Of a stretch of 64,000 nt of DNA, positions 43,219 to 52,427 are shown piece after piece. Each line of letters starts with the position of its first letter. Position 1 is the stretch's first letter. The DNA is from Trinickia symbiotica (GTDB taxonomy: Bacteria > Pseudomonadota > Gammaproteobacteria > Burkholderiales > Burkholderiaceae), in assembly GCF_002934455.1 (NCBI RefSeq), contig NZ_PTIR01000010.1, positions 157,684 through 221,683 on the forward strand, read 5' to 3'. A program made the position numbers and the translations under genes. The notes under the pieces were generated by a model, which was given only the letters and a program-made list of their open reading frames with translations, had not been told where the DNA came from and did not search any database.

Positions 43219-45219
43219 ATGCTGCACAACTGGTCGATTCGCACGACGCTCACGGCGATGGGTGCGGTGTTCCTGGCGCTGACGCTCGCCGTCGGCGCGC
43301 TCGCGCTCACCGCGCTCTCGGGAGCGGGCCGCACGCTCGACGCGCTTGCGCTCGACGATTTGCCCGCGATCCATTCGCTCGACGATACGAGTGCCTATCT
43401 GCTGCGTTCGCGCATCGCGCTCGACCGATTCCGCGCGCTGACCGAAGCGAACAACGCCGATGAGGCGAAGAAGGTGCTCGATCGGGCTCAGGAGCTTTAC
43501 GGGAAGGCGGGTGAAGCGTGGCAGGCGTTCCAGAACGCCCCGAAGGCAGGCCTCGATTCCGCGCTCGTCGCCGAACTTTCGGCGCGCTACGCCTCGCTCA
43601 CGCATGACGGTGTCGATCCCGAGTTCGCCGCCGTGCGAGCCGGAGACATGGCCGGCTACCACGCGATCGCCGATACGAAAATCAGCCCCATGTTCGTCGC
43701 CTTCGACCAGACGGCGAGCAGCGTCGTGAAGGCACGCCAGCAGCACGTCGAGCAAATGCGCGCGGAGGCGGAATCGCAAATCTCGCTGATGAAGTCGCTC
43801 ATCGTCGGCATCGGCGTGCTCGCGATCGTACTCATCGTCGTGATTCGCCTGGCGCTGCGCGGCCTCATCGTCAAGCCGCTCGACGATGCGATCGAGCACT
43901 TCGAGCGCATCGCCGAAGGCGACCTCACGCGCCGCGTCGAAGTGACGAGCAAAAACGAAGTCGGCCGTCTTTTCGCAGGCATCAGGAAGATGCAGGACAG
44001 CATCACGGCGATGGTGAAGGCGGTGGCGAGAGGCGCCGAGTCGATCGACGTCGGCGCGCACGAGATCTCGATGGGCAACACGGATCTCTCGCAGCGCACG
44101 GAAGAACAGGCGTCCTCGCTGCAGCAGACGGCCTCGAGCATGGACCAGCTCACGGGCACCGTGCGCCAGAATGCCGAGAACGCGCGGCAGGCGAGCCAGC
44201 TCGCCGTCAACGCGTCGGATATCGCGATGCGCGGCGGCGACGTCGTGAGCCAGGTCGTCACGACGATGCAGGACATCGCGACGAGCTCGAGCAAGGTCGT
44301 CGACATCATCGGCGTCATCGAAGGCATCGCGTTCCAGACGAACATCCTCGCGCTCAACGCGGCCGTCGAAGCGGCTCGCGCGGGCGAGCAGGGCCGCGGC
44401 TTCGCGGTCGTGGCGGGCGAAGTGCGCGGCCTCGCGCAGCGCAGTGCGGCGGCGGCCAAGGAGATCAAGGCGCTCATCGGCGATTCGGCCGACAAGGTGG
44501 CGAGCGGCTCCGAACTCGTCGGCCGCGCAGGCTCGACGATGGAGGAAATCGTTCAGGCCGTGCGCCGCGTGACCGACATCATGGGTGAGATCAGCGCGGC
44601 GTCGGAAGAACAGTCGACGGGCATTGAAGGCGTCAATCGCGCGCTCGTGCAGATGGACGACGTGACGCAGCAGAACGCGGCGCTCGTTGAGCAGGCGGCC
44701 GCCGCCGCGGCCTCGCTCGAAGAGCAGACGCGGCAACTGAAGGCCGAGGTGAGCCACTGGCGCGTCAATGAGCATGCGCCCGCCAGCGGTGGCGGTAGGA
44801 CGTCGATGCCGCACGCGGCGCCGGCATCGCCGGCAGCCCAGACGGCTCACACGGCACAGACGGCCACGGTATCGCGCAAGCCGGCACTGACGTCAGCGAA
44901 ATCCGCCCGTACCGTGTCGCGGCCTTCCTCCGTCGCGTCGTCGCGCGCAACGCATTCGGCGGCATCGGCCGCCAACGCATCGCACGATTCGACGGCGCCG
45001 AAAGCAAACGTTGCGCAGGCCAGCGCACAAGCCGCGCAGTCCCATCACGAAGCCGCCCCGACGCCGCCGGCAACGGCGAGCACCGCCTCGACGGTCGCGC
45101 GGCCATTGCCGACGAAGCCCGCCAAGCCGAGCGTCGCCCGGCCCGCGAAGCCGGCGCCAGCCGTGGCGGCAGCGGTGTCGACGAGCAAGTCTTCCGACGA
45201 TGACTGGGAAACGTTCTGA
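43219..45219 (+). CDS. Methyl-accepting chemotaxis protein with C-terminal DWETF tether
   Basis: A 666-residue receptor. Membrane helix 1 is at about 10-33, a periplasmic four-helix sensor follows, membrane helix 2 is at about 192-213, and the HAMP domain at about 214-268 includes [14 protein letters not shown]. The signalling hairpin carries [20 protein letters not shown] at about 370-390. After it comes a 140-residue linker rich in Ala, Thr, Ser and Pro. The protein ends DDDWETF, a close variant of the NWETF pentapeptide that binds CheR and CheB. The start at ATG 43219 is preferred to GTG 43198. The gene is followed by cheR, which fits its being a major receptor that tethers the adaptation enzymes. 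Confidence 0.95.
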   Translation: MLHNWSIRTTLTAMGAVFLALTLAVGALALTALSGAGRTLDALALDDLPAIHSLDDTSAYLLRSRIALDRFRALTEANNADEAKKVLDRAQELYGKAGEAWQAFQNAPKAGLDSALVAELSARYASLTHDGVDPEFAAVRAGDMAGYHAIADTKISPMFVAFDQTASSVVKARQQHVEQMRAEAESQISLMKSLIVGIGVLAIVLIVVIRLALRGLIVKPLDDAIEHFERIAEGDLTRRVEVTSKNEVGRLFAGIRKMQDSITAMVKAVARGAESIDVGAHEISMGNTDLSQRTEEQASSLQQTASSMDQLTGTVRQNAENARQASQLAVNASDIAMRGGDVVSQVVTTMQDIATSSSKVVDIIGVIEGIAFQTNILALNAAVEAARAGEQGRGFAVVAGEVRGLAQRSAAAAKEIKALIGDSADKVASGSELVGRAGSTMEEIVQAVRRVTDIMGEISAASEEQSTGIEGVNRALVQMDDVTQQNAALVEQAAAAAASLEEQTRQLKAEVSHWRVNEHAPASGGGRTSMPHAAPASPAAQTAHTAQTATVSRKPALTSAKSARTVSRPSSVASSRATHSAASAANASHDSTAPKANVAQASAQAAQSHHEAAPTPPATASTASTVARPLPTKPAKPSVARPAKPAPAVAAAVSTSKSSDDDWETF

Positions 45220-45319
45220 GAATGAAGAAATGAAGATGAAGACGCAGCCCAAGACGATGGCCTGAACGCCCCGACGAAGACACGAAGCGACGAAGTGACG
45301 GAACGAAAAGAGTAGGACC

Positions 45320-46300
45320 ATGACGATAGCGCGCGCATCCGAGCGGCCCGATGGGGTCGAGCCAAGCGGCCCCGGCCTCGCCGAGCGCGCCGGCTTTGGC
45401 GATCGCGATTTCGAGTTCACGTCGGCGGACTTCGCGCGCATCCGCGAACTCATCTATCGGCGCGCGGGCATTTCGCTGTCCGACCATAAGCGCGACATGG
45501 CTTACAGCCGCCTCGCGCGGCGCCTGCGCGCGCGCGGGCTCGACAGCTTTCGGCGCTACCTCGATCTGCTCGAGTCGGAGCAGGATGCGGCCGAGTGGGA
45601 AGCCTTCACGAATGCGCTGACGACGAACCTCACGGCGTTCTTTCGCGAGGCGCATCACTTTCCGATACTGGCCGAGTTCGTGAAGCGCCGTCAGCAGCCG
45701 GTCTCGATCTGGTGCTCGGCCGCCTCGACGGGCGAGGAGCCCTATTCGATCGCGATGACGCTCGTCGAGGCGCTCGGCGATTCGGCCGCGCGCCAGGCAA
45801 CGATCCTCGCGACGGATCTCGATACACAAGTGCTCGCGAAGGGCGAGGCGGGCGTCTACTCGCTCGACCAGGTAAAGCCGCTTTCGACGGAGCGCCTTAA
45901 GCGTTTCTTCCTGAAGGGGACCGGCCCGCATGCGGGTCTCGTGAAGGTGCGGCCCGAACTGCGTGCGATGATCCGCTTTCAGCAATTGAATTTGACCGAC
46001 GCCGATTATGGATTGCGCACTCAGTTCGACGCGATTTTCTGCCGCAACGTGATGATCTACTTCGACAAGCCGACGCAGTCGCAAGTGCTCGCGCGCTTCG
46101 AGCCGCTCGTGAAGCCGGGCGGGCTGCTCTTCGCCGGTCACTCGGAGAACTTCACCTATGTGACGCAGGCATTCCGGCTGCGCGGGCAGACCGTCTACGA
46201 GCTCACGCGCGATACGGGGGCGGGCGCACGCGCGCAGGCGACGGGACGCGCGGCGGCGAGCGGCAGCGCGGCAAGACGCGGGCAGGAGGCTGAAGTATGA
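45320..46300 (+). CDS. cheR: Chemoreceptor glutamate methyltransferase CheR
   Basis: A 326-residue protein. The N-terminal helical domain contains [20 protein letters not shown]. The SAM-binding domain has [18 protein letters not shown] and [14 protein letters not shown], and [17 protein letters not shown] marks the family. It methylates receptor glutamates, using S-adenosylmethionine, to raise kinase activity. An Ala/Arg-rich tail of about 30 residues extends beyond the fold. Its stop overlaps cheD by ATGA. Confidence 0.96.
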   Translation: MTIARASERPDGVEPSGPGLAERAGFGDRDFEFTSADFARIRELIYRRAGISLSDHKRDMAYSRLARRLRARGLDSFRRYLDLLESEQDAAEWEAFTNALTTNLTAFFREAHHFPILAEFVKRRQQPVSIWCSAASTGEEPYSIAMTLVEALGDSAARQATILATDLDTQVLAKGEAGVYSLDQVKPLSTERLKRFFLKGTGPHAGLVKVRPELRAMIRFQQLNLTDADYGLRTQFDAIFCRNVMIYFDKPTQSQVLARFEPLVKPGGLLFAGHSENFTYVTQAFRLRGQTVYELTRDTGAGARAQATGRAAASGSAARRGQEAEV

Positions 46301-47076
46301 GCAGCCTGCCGATCGCGACCAATCATTACTTCGACAACCACTTCAATCGCCGTGGCGTGAAGCTGCTGCCGAACGAGTTCTATACGACGGGCGACGATAT
46401 GGTGCTCGTGACGGTGCTCGGCTCGTGCGTGGCGGCCTGCATTCACGACCGCACAGCGGGAATTGGCGGCATGAACCACTTCATGCTGCCCGACGACGGC
46501 GAGCCGACGCAGGCCGCGTCCGAATCGATGCGCTATGGCGCTTACGCGATGGAAGTGCTGATCAACGAGCTCATCAAGATGGGGGGCCGGCGCGAGCGCT
46601 TCGAGGCGAAGGTGTTCGGCGGCGCCGCTGTTCTCGCCGGCATGACGACGATCAATATCGGCGATCGCAACGCCGAGTTCGCGCGCCGCTATCTCGCGCT
46701 CGAGAAGATCCGCATCGTCGCCGAAGACCTGCAAGGCGTGCATCCGCGCAAGGTCGCATTCATGCCGGCGACGGGCCAGGCGATGGTCAAGAAGCTGCGG
46801 CTGCAACAGGAGCCGAGCGTCGCCGAGCGCGAGCAGGAACTCGCGAAGCAGGTGGCCGAAGCGCGCGCGGCGCGCCACGCGCGCGCCCGCGCGAAAGAAC
46901 ATGCCGAGCTGTTCACGTCCCACGCCACGCCGGGTGCCGCGAAGCCGCGCGCCGACTTCGCGGGACCGGCAACGGCGGCGGCGCCGGCCAAGCCGCGCAT
47001 CGAGCTCTTCGGCGCGGTGGGCGGCGTGCGCGGCGGCGGCAATAGCAACAGCCCTAAGACGGTAGAGGAGGCCTGA
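46297..47076 (+). CDS. cheD: Chemoreceptor glutamine deamidase CheD
   Basis: A 259-residue protein. The catalytic domain (about 25-190) has the nucleophile Cys in [12 protein letters not shown] and the His in [10 protein letters not shown], which convert receptor glutamines to methylatable glutamates. [12 protein letters not shown] and [14 protein letters not shown] are conserved CheD stretches. It is longer than most CheD proteins because of an Ala/Arg/Lys-rich C-terminal extension from about 195. It is coupled to cheR by a four-base overlap and followed by cheB after five bases. Confidence 0.96.
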   Translation: MSSLPIATNHYFDNHFNRRGVKLLPNEFYTTGDDMVLVTVLGSCVAACIHDRTAGIGGMNHFMLPDDGEPTQAASESMRYGAYAMEVLINELIKMGGRRERFEAKVFGGAAVLAGMTTINIGDRNAEFARRYLALEKIRIVAEDLQGVHPRKVAFMPATGQAMVKKLRLQQEPSVAEREQELAKQVAEARAARHARARAKEHAELFTSHATPGAAKPRADFAGPATAAAPAKPRIELFGAVGGVRGGGNSNSPKTVEEA

Positions 47077-47081
47077 GCGCT

Positions 47082-48158
47082 GTGCAGAAAATCAAGGTTT
47101 TGTGTGTCGACGATTCGGCGCTCATCAGAAGCCTCATGACGGAGATCATCAACGGTCAGCCGGACATGACGGTCGTCGCCACGGCGCCGGACCCGCTCGT
47201 CGCACGCGAGCTCATCAAGCAGCACAACCCCGACGTGTTGACGCTCGACGTCGAAATGCCGCGCATGGACGGGCTCGATTTTCTCGAGAAGCTGATGCGC
47301 TTGCGGCCGATGCCCGTCGTCATGGTGTCGTCGCTGACCGAGCGCGGCTCCGAGATCACGCTGCGCGCGCTCGAGCTCGGCGCCGTCGATTTCGTGACGA
47401 AGCCGAAGGTCGGCATCCGCGACGGCATGCTCGAGTATTCGGAAAAACTCGCGGACAAGATTCGCGCCGCTTCGCGCGCGCGCGTGCGCCAGGCGCAGCC
47501 GGCCCGCGCGGGCGGCGCGACACCGGGCGTGCAGGCGCCGATGCTGAACAATCCGCTCGTGAGTACGGAGAAGCTGGTCATCGTCGGCGCCTCGACGGGC
47601 GGCACCGAGGCGATCCGCGAGCTGCTCGAGCCGCTGCCGCCCGACGCGCCGGCCGTCATGATCGCGCAGCACATGCCGCCGGGCTTCACCAAGTCGTTCG
47701 CGCAGCGCCTGAACGGGTTGTGCCGCATCACCGTGAAGGAAGCGGAGCATGGCGAGCGCGTGCTGCCGGGCCATGCTTATATCGCGCCGGGCCATGCGCA
47801 TCTGCTGTTGGCGAGAAGCGGGGCCAACTATATCGCGCACCTGTCGGACGATCCGCCCGTGAACCGGCATCGGCCGTCGGTCGACGTGCTGTTCCGGTCC
47901 GCCGCGCAGCACGCGGGCAAGAACGCGGTCGGCGTGATCCTGACGGGCATGGGGCGCGACGGCGCGGCGGGAATGTTAGACATGCGAAATGCGGGCGCAT
48001 ACACTCTCGCGCAAGATGAAGCGAGCTGCATCGTCTTCGGCATGCCGCGCGAGGCGATCGCGCTCGGCGCGGCCGACGAGATTGCGCCTTTGTCGGAAAT
48101 GAGCCGCCGCGTGATGGCGCGTCTGGCGGCGATGGGCGATCGGGTACAGCGCGTGTAG
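47082..48158 (+). CDS. cheB: Chemotaxis methylesterase/deamidase response regulator CheB
   Basis: A 358-residue two-domain protein. The receiver domain (1-125) has the D10/D11 acidic pair and phospho-acceptor D56 in [11 protein letters not shown]. After a linker, the esterase domain (160-355) carries the catalytic triad S170 in [11 protein letters not shown]196 in IAQHMPPGF and D292 in MGRDGAAGM. When phosphorylated by CheA it removes receptor methyl groups and resets sensitivity. The start is GTG with GAGG about ten bases upstream. Confidence 0.97.
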   Translation: MQKIKVLCVDDSALIRSLMTEIINGQPDMTVVATAPDPLVARELIKQHNPDVLTLDVEMPRMDGLDFLEKLMRLRPMPVVMVSSLTERGSEITLRALELGAVDFVTKPKVGIRDGMLEYSEKLADKIRAASRARVRQAQPARAGGATPGVQAPMLNNPLVSTEKLVIVGASTGGTEAIRELLEPLPPDAPAVMIAQHMPPGFTKSFAQRLNGLCRITVKEAEHGERVLPGHAYIAPGHAHLLLARSGANYIAHLSDDPPVNRHRPSVDVLFRSAAQHAGKNAVGVILTGMGRDGAAGMLDMRNAGAYTLAQDEASCIVFGMPREAIALGAADEIAPLSEMSRRVMARLAAMGDRVQRV

Positions 48159-48252
48159 CTTCGGCCGACGGCCTGGCACCTGACGGAGAGACGGGTGCGA
48201 GGCTCGACACTGCGGCTTTCGTGCGGGCGAAATTGGGAACTAAGGGAACGAG

Positions 48253-48648
48253 ATGGACAAGAGCATGAAAATCCTGGTGGTGGACGACTTTCCGACGATG
48301 CGACGGATCGTCCGCAACCTGCTGAAGGAGCTCGGCTATTCGAACGTCGACGAAGCCGAGGACGGCGCGGCCGGCCTGTCGCGCCTGCGCGGCGGCGGCT
48401 ACGACTTCGTGATTTCGGACTGGAACATGCCGAATCTCGACGGCCTCGCGATGCTGAAAGAGATTCGCGCCGACGCGTCGCTTCAACACCTGCCGGTGCT
48501 GATGGTGACGGCCGAGTCGAAGAAGGAAAACATCATCGCGGCGGCGCAGGCCGGCGCGAGCGGCTACGTGGTGAAGCCTTTCACGGCTGCCACGCTCGAC
48601 GAGAAGCTCACGAAGATTCTCGAGAAGTTGGGCAAGACCGGGAGCTGA
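48253..48648 (+). CDS. cheY: Chemotaxis response regulator CheY
   Basis: A 131-residue receiver: D11/D12 acidic pair, acceptor D56 in [14 protein letters not shown]86 in MVTAESK, K108 in YVVKPF. The WNMP and TAE motifs match enterobacterial CheY, which binds FliM and switches rotation. It lies beside cheZ, its phosphatase, and two bases separate the genes. It is the probable motor CheY; the other receiver at 39877 diverges at these sites. Confidence 0.96.
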   Translation: MDKSMKILVVDDFPTMRRIVRNLLKELGYSNVDEAEDGAAGLSRLRGGGYDFVISDWNMPNLDGLAMLKEIRADASLQHLPVLMVTAESKKENIIAAAQAGASGYVVKPFTAATLDEKLTKILEKLGKTGS

Positions 48649-48649
48649 A

Positions 48650-49366
48650 GTGGACCAGCCGACAAACCTCCTCAGCGAAGGCGCCGATCTTGCCGATCTG
48701 ACGACCGATCGCATCCTCGCACGCATCGGTCAGCTCACGCGCACGCTGCGCGATTCGATCCTCGAGCTCGGGCTCGACAAGCAGGTCGAGCACGCGGCGC
48801 AAACGGTGACCGACGCGCGCCAGCGCCTCAATTACGTGGCCAATATGACCGAGCAGGCCGCTCAGCGTGTGCTCGGTGCGATCGAAATCGCGAAGCCGAT
48901 GCAAGAGCAGATGCAAAGCGACGCGAAATCGCTCGATAGCCGCTGGGAGCAGTGGTACGACGCGCCGATCGAACGCGAGGAGGTGCGCGCGCTGCTCTCC
49001 GAGACGCGGACGTTCCTGGGGGGAGTGTCGGAAGCGACGAGCGCGACGAATGCGCAGTTGCTCGAAATCATGATGGCGCAGGATTTTCAGGATCTGACCG
49101 GGCAGGTCATCAAGAAGATCATGGACGTCGTCTACTCGATCGAGCAGCAGCTTCTTTCCGTGCTGATCGAGAATATCGCTCCCGAGCGGCGCGAGCAGTT
49201 CGCGCAGAACGCGGCCGCGCTCGCGGCCGAGCCCGGCACTTCGTTCAGCACCAGCAGCGACGACGACGGGCTTCTCAACGGCCCGCAGATCAATCCGCAA
49301 GGCAAGGCGGACGTCGTGCAGGATCAGCAGCAGGTCGACGACCTGCTCGCGAGTCTCGGGTTCTGA
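48650..49366 (+). CDS. cheZ: CheY-phosphate phosphatase CheZ
   Basis: A 238-residue, largely helical protein. The catalytic stretch MMAQDFQDLTGQVIKKIMDV contains the glutamine that activates water for CheY-P hydrolysis. The long helical hairpin before it carries QVEHAAQTVTDARQRLNYVA. The C-terminal QVDDLLASLGF is the CheY-binding peptide. The start is GTG, two bases after cheY, and it is the last gene of the chemotaxis operon. Confidence 0.95.
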   Translation: MDQPTNLLSEGADLADLTTDRILARIGQLTRTLRDSILELGLDKQVEHAAQTVTDARQRLNYVANMTEQAAQRVLGAIEIAKPMQEQMQSDAKSLDSRWEQWYDAPIEREEVRALLSETRTFLGGVSEATSATNAQLLEIMMAQDFQDLTGQVIKKIMDVVYSIEQQLLSVLIENIAPERREQFAQNAAALAAEPGTSFSTSSDDDGLLNGPQINPQGKADVVQDQQQVDDLLASLGF

Positions 49367-49588
49367 CGATTTCGGCGGCGATTTCGCAGTTTGTTTCGAT
49401 TTTGAAACGGGCGGACTGTGATGGTCCCGCCCGTATTGTCGTTGCGACTCGATGAACTTTGCACGATGCGACGCATGCGTGTTACGGAGTAAATCATCGG
49501 TGGCAAACGATTGCCGCGTGATGGTAGTTTACAAGACCGAAAATCGAGATTTAGCGACATAACAGCAAATCGAGGGAGAGTCTTTCTC

Positions 49589-50098
49589 ATGTTCATTCGT
49601 TCGATTCAGGGCACGTTGCCGGCTGTGGTTGCGGCTTGTGCGTTGCTTGTGGTCATGGCCCCCGCTCACGCAGCGCTCGGCGGGGCGCCGATGCAAACGC
49701 CATCAGGGGCGACCGTCGATAGGGCGTCGACAGTGGCCCATGCGGCCTCGTCATCTTCATCTTCTACGACGTCTACGAGCACCTATACGGTCAAGCAAAC
49801 GACGCTCGAAACGGGCACCGTCGTGCGCGAATACATCGGATCGGACGGAAATGTGTTCGGCATCGCATGGCAAGGCGCTCAGATGCCCGACCTGTCGACG
49901 CTGCTCGGCAGCTACTTTCCGCAAGTGCAGAGCGCAGTCGCTGCGCAGCGGGAGCAGCGAGGCGGCGGCCGCGGGCCAACGAATGTCGAACAGTCAGGTC
50001 TCGTTGTGCATGTGGGCGGGCACATGGGCTCTTTCGTGGGCCAGGCCTATCTGCCGAGCGCATTGCCGAGCGGCGTAGCCGCCAGCGATATCCAATGA
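49589..50098 (+). CDS. Secreted DUF2844 protein
   Basis: A 169-residue protein with a clear Sec signal peptide (FIRSIQGTLPAVVAACALLV, cleavage after APAHA near residue 26). A Ser/Thr-rich stretch (55-70) is followed by the DUF2844 core TTLETGTVVREYIGSDGNVF, GIAWQGAQMPDLSTLLGSYF and VGQAYLPSALPSGV. The family is found mostly in Burkholderiaceae and its function is unknown. The start at 49589 follows CGAGGGAGAG. It is paired with the DUF3443 gene 28 bases downstream and is not part of the chemotaxis unit, though it lies within the motility region. Confidence 0.85.
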   Translation: MFIRSIQGTLPAVVAACALLVVMAPAHAALGGAPMQTPSGATVDRASTVAHAASSSSSSTTSTSTYTVKQTTLETGTVVREYIGSDGNVFGIAWQGAQMPDLSTLLGSYFPQVQSAVAAQREQRGGGRGPTNVEQSGLVVHVGGHMGSFVGQAYLPSALPSGVAASDIQ

Positions 50099-50126
50099 GC
50101 GGTCGACTACGAGCGGAGAAATCATA

Positions 50127-51410
50127 GTGCGATCAGAAAACAGATTTTTGCGCAGGATCTGCGCAGTATGCGTGGTCATTGCTACAGCATTGCTCACCGG
50201 GTGCGGCGGGGGCGGGTCCAGCGGTTCCGGTGGTTCTAGCAGCTCGAGCAGCTCGGGAAGCTCGAGTGGTTCGAGTAGTTCGAGCTCATCCAGTACGGCG
50301 AGCAATCAAGTGACAGTAACGGTCGCTAAGAGCGCGTTGACGTCGACGCGCACGCCCAATATTCCGACGGTGAGCGTGACCGTCTGCGTCCCCGGGACTT
50401 CGACTTGCCAGACCATCGGTAATATTCAAGTCGACACCATGTCGTATGGCTTGCGGCTCGTGAATACGGCTGCTTCGGCGGTACTTGGCAGTCTGTCGGC
50501 CGAGACGGACAGCAGCGGAAATGCGATTGCCGAGTGCTCCGTATTCGCGGACGGCTATACGTGGGGCTCAGTGCGCAGGGCTGATGTAAAGATCGCCGGC
50601 GAAACGGCGAGCAACATTCCGATTGGGATCCTCGGTGATATGGACTCGACCATTGCGGCGCCGTCTAGCTGCACATCGCGAACGACCGGCAGTTCCGAGA
50701 ATACGGTGAACGCGATCGGTGCGAACGGCATTCTCGGCATCGGAGTGGCGCCATATGATTGTCCGACTTGCGTGACCACCGCGAGCAATGGCACGTATTA
50801 CAGCTGCGGCAGCAGCACCTGTAGTCAAACGACGATGGCATTGACGAGCCAAGTTGCCAATCCGGTCGCGAACTTCACGTCCGATAACAACGGCATTATT
50901 TTGACGATGCCGTCGATCGATACCTCCGGGGCGGTCTCGGCCACCGGTACGTTGACATTCGGTATCGGCACGCAGTCGAACAACACATACTCAGCGTCGC
51001 ACAAGTTTGGAACGGATTCATCGGGCAACGTGAATAGCACCGTGCTTTCATCGACGAGCGCTTCGACTTTCGGATTCTTCGACTCTGGTTCAAACGGCTA
51101 CTTCTTCGACGACAGCACGCTTGCGCAATGTTCCGGCGGCACTTGGTATTGTCCGTCGCCGACGACTACGCGCAGTGTGACGGTTTCGAACAAATCCGGT
51201 TCGGCGGCGTCCGCTACTGTGACGATGACCATCGCCAGCGAAAGCACGTTGAGTACCAGCAACTATGCGTTCAACGATTTGGCCGGCACACTGGGCCTCT
51301 CCAATGTGATGGACTTCGGCCTGCCATTCTTCTACGGCAAGACTGTCTACTTCGGGTACGACACAGCCACGGCAGGAACCGGCAGCCAATCGCCTTACGT
51401 GGCGTACTAG
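50127..51410 (+). CDS. DUF3443 lipoprotein
   Basis: A 427-residue protein with a lipoprotein signal (hydrophobic 12-23, lipobox LTGC with C26), so it is probably anchored in a membrane and exposed outside the cytoplasm. A low-complexity Gly/Ser run follows (about 27-60). The DUF3443 body includes NIPTVSVTVCVPGTSTCQ, YGLRLV, AECSVFADGYTWGSVRRADV, GILGIGVAPYDCPTCV and PFFYGKTVYFGYDT. Many paired cysteines suggest disulphides. The function is unknown; the gene is regularly found next to DUF2844, implying joint action. The start is GTG with CGGAG upstream. Confidence 0.85.
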   Translation: MRSENRFLRRICAVCVVIATALLTGCGGGGSSGSGGSSSSSSSGSSSGSSSSSSSSTASNQVTVTVAKSALTSTRTPNIPTVSVTVCVPGTSTCQTIGNIQVDTMSYGLRLVNTAASAVLGSLSAETDSSGNAIAECSVFADGYTWGSVRRADVKIAGETASNIPIGILGDMDSTIAAPSSCTSRTTGSSENTVNAIGANGILGIGVAPYDCPTCVTTASNGTYYSCGSSTCSQTTMALTSQVANPVANFTSDNNGIILTMPSIDTSGAVSATGTLTFGIGTQSNNTYSASHKFGTDSSGNVNSTVLSSTSASTFGFFDSGSNGYFFDDSTLAQCSGGTWYCPSPTTTRSVTVSNKSGSAASATVTMTIASESTLSTSNYAFNDLAGTLGLSNVMDFGLPFFYGKTVYFGYDTATAGTGSQSPYVAY

Positions 51411-51573
51411 CCGAAGGTCGATACCTTTCCTTTCCTATCGCTTTGTGGGCGGGTGATATCCCCGCCCATAAGCGCTTTCCTTGGCCCGCCTGGCATTGCC
51501 CGGCGCATTCGAACCGCCGTCCCCTCCCGTCACCCGAATGACGGCCGTGATGCCCGCCACGCTTTTTTAGCGG

Positions 51574-51906
51574 CTAAAGCTTCGCCATGAGCAGCATATC
51601 GAACAACTTCCCCAGGTCCTGCCGGACGTCGACGATAAAAGCAATGTAGATGGTGTCACCATCCGCCTTATAGATGATTCGCGTTTTGCCCGTAATCGCT
51701 TGACGCCAATTCTTGACGGCCGGTGTCTCGTCGTCCACGAGTGAGCCCATCAACGGATACTGGCAGATGGTCTCAATCGTGCGCTCGATGGCTGCTTTAG
51801 TCTCGAGCCACGTTCGTTGACCGAATCGAGTCACGAGATAGCGGCGCAAATTCTGGACGGTGATATCGGCGGTGGGATAACGCCTGACTCGCATGGACCC
51901 CGTCAC
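51574..51906 (-). CDS. ParE/RelE-superfamily toxin
   Basis: A 110-residue protein (106 if the ATG at 51894 is used). The pattern YLVTRFGQRTWLETKAAIER, PLMGSLVDDETPAVKNWR, KTRIIYKADGDTIYIAFIVD and QDLGKL is that of the RelE/ParE fold, whose members cleave ribosome-bound mRNA or poison gyrase. I chose the GTG at 51906 because GAAGG lies seven bases upstream and it overlaps the antitoxin stop (GTGA). It is the second gene of a two-gene module. Which target it hits cannot be told from sequence. Confidence 0.82.
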   Translation of the reverse strand: MTGSMRVRRYPTADITVQNLRRYLVTRFGQRTWLETKAAIERTIETICQYPLMGSLVDDETPAVKNWRQAITGKTRIIYKADGDTIYIAFIVDVRQDLGKLFDMLLMAKL

Positions 51907-52199
51907 TCGTCAGCCTTCGTGCGTCCGAATTCGGCCTGATCGAGCTTATCGAGTTGTTCGAAGAGCTCCGAGATGTCGCCATGCTCACCGGCCCGATGAT
52001 GTTGCTCGGCCAGCGCCAGCAGCTTGAGCATCTCGAACTTGTCTTGCAGTGCTTGATAGGAGCGGACATCCTGAATGACGAGTTTTGCCTCGCCGTTTTG
52101 CGTGATGACCATTGGCTGGCCGCTCTCCTCGAGGTCCCTCACGATTTGCGCGGCCTCGGCCCGCAGGTAGGTGATGGGTTTGATGTTCTCCAGGCGCAT
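51903..52199 (-). CDS. Phd/YefM-type antitoxin
   Basis: A 98-residue protein. Its N-terminal DNA-binding part reads LENIKPITYLRAEAAQIVRD, and LEESGQPMVITQNGEAKLVI is the Phd/YefM signature. The acidic, helical C-terminus (EHGDISELFEQLDKLDQAEF) neutralises the toxin. The start at 52199 is favoured because GGAGG sits five bases before it. It overlaps the toxin gene by four bases. Upstream repeats at 52214-52245 are likely its operator, giving conditional autorepression. Confidence 0.88.
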   Translation of the reverse strand: MRLENIKPITYLRAEAAQIVRDLEESGQPMVITQNGEAKLVIQDVRSYQALQDKFEMLKLLALAEQHHRAGEHGDISELFEQLDKLDQAEFGRTKADE

Positions 52200-52213
52200 G
52201 GGATCCTCCATAG

Positions 52214-52245
52214 TTCGGTACGAATATATACCGAATTCGGTACGA
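52214..52245. promoter_or_regulatory. Antitoxin operator: two direct repeats around a palindrome
   Basis: TTCGGTACGA occurs at 52214-52223 and again at 52236-52245, 22 bases apart (two helical turns). Between and over the second copy lies the perfect palindrome ACCGAATTCGGT (52230-52241). The intervening ATATATA can serve as the minus-strand -10 element. It starts 15 bases before the antitoxin ATG, a usual place for a toxin-antitoxin autoregulatory operator. Confidence 0.65.
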
Positions 52246-52427
52246 CGCCAACCCTGACCGGTCTAGCAAAACAAAACAGCGTCAGCCGAGGCCTTCTCAG
52301 CCCGCACCATCAAGCGAATTACACCCCTTTCCCGGCCCTTATCCGCCGATCGTCGATTGACGCCAGCGGGAATAATCCGTGTCAGTGAAAAGCGGCATTG
52401 CGCCGCGCGAAGAGCGGAGAAAGCCTG

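Noticed and set aside
50200..50300. Short repetitive stretch GGTTCGAG/AGCTCGAGC as a possible CRISPR or VNTR
   Set aside because: It encodes the Gly/Ser-rich linker of the DUF3443 lipoprotein. The repeats are codon repeats without unique spacers.
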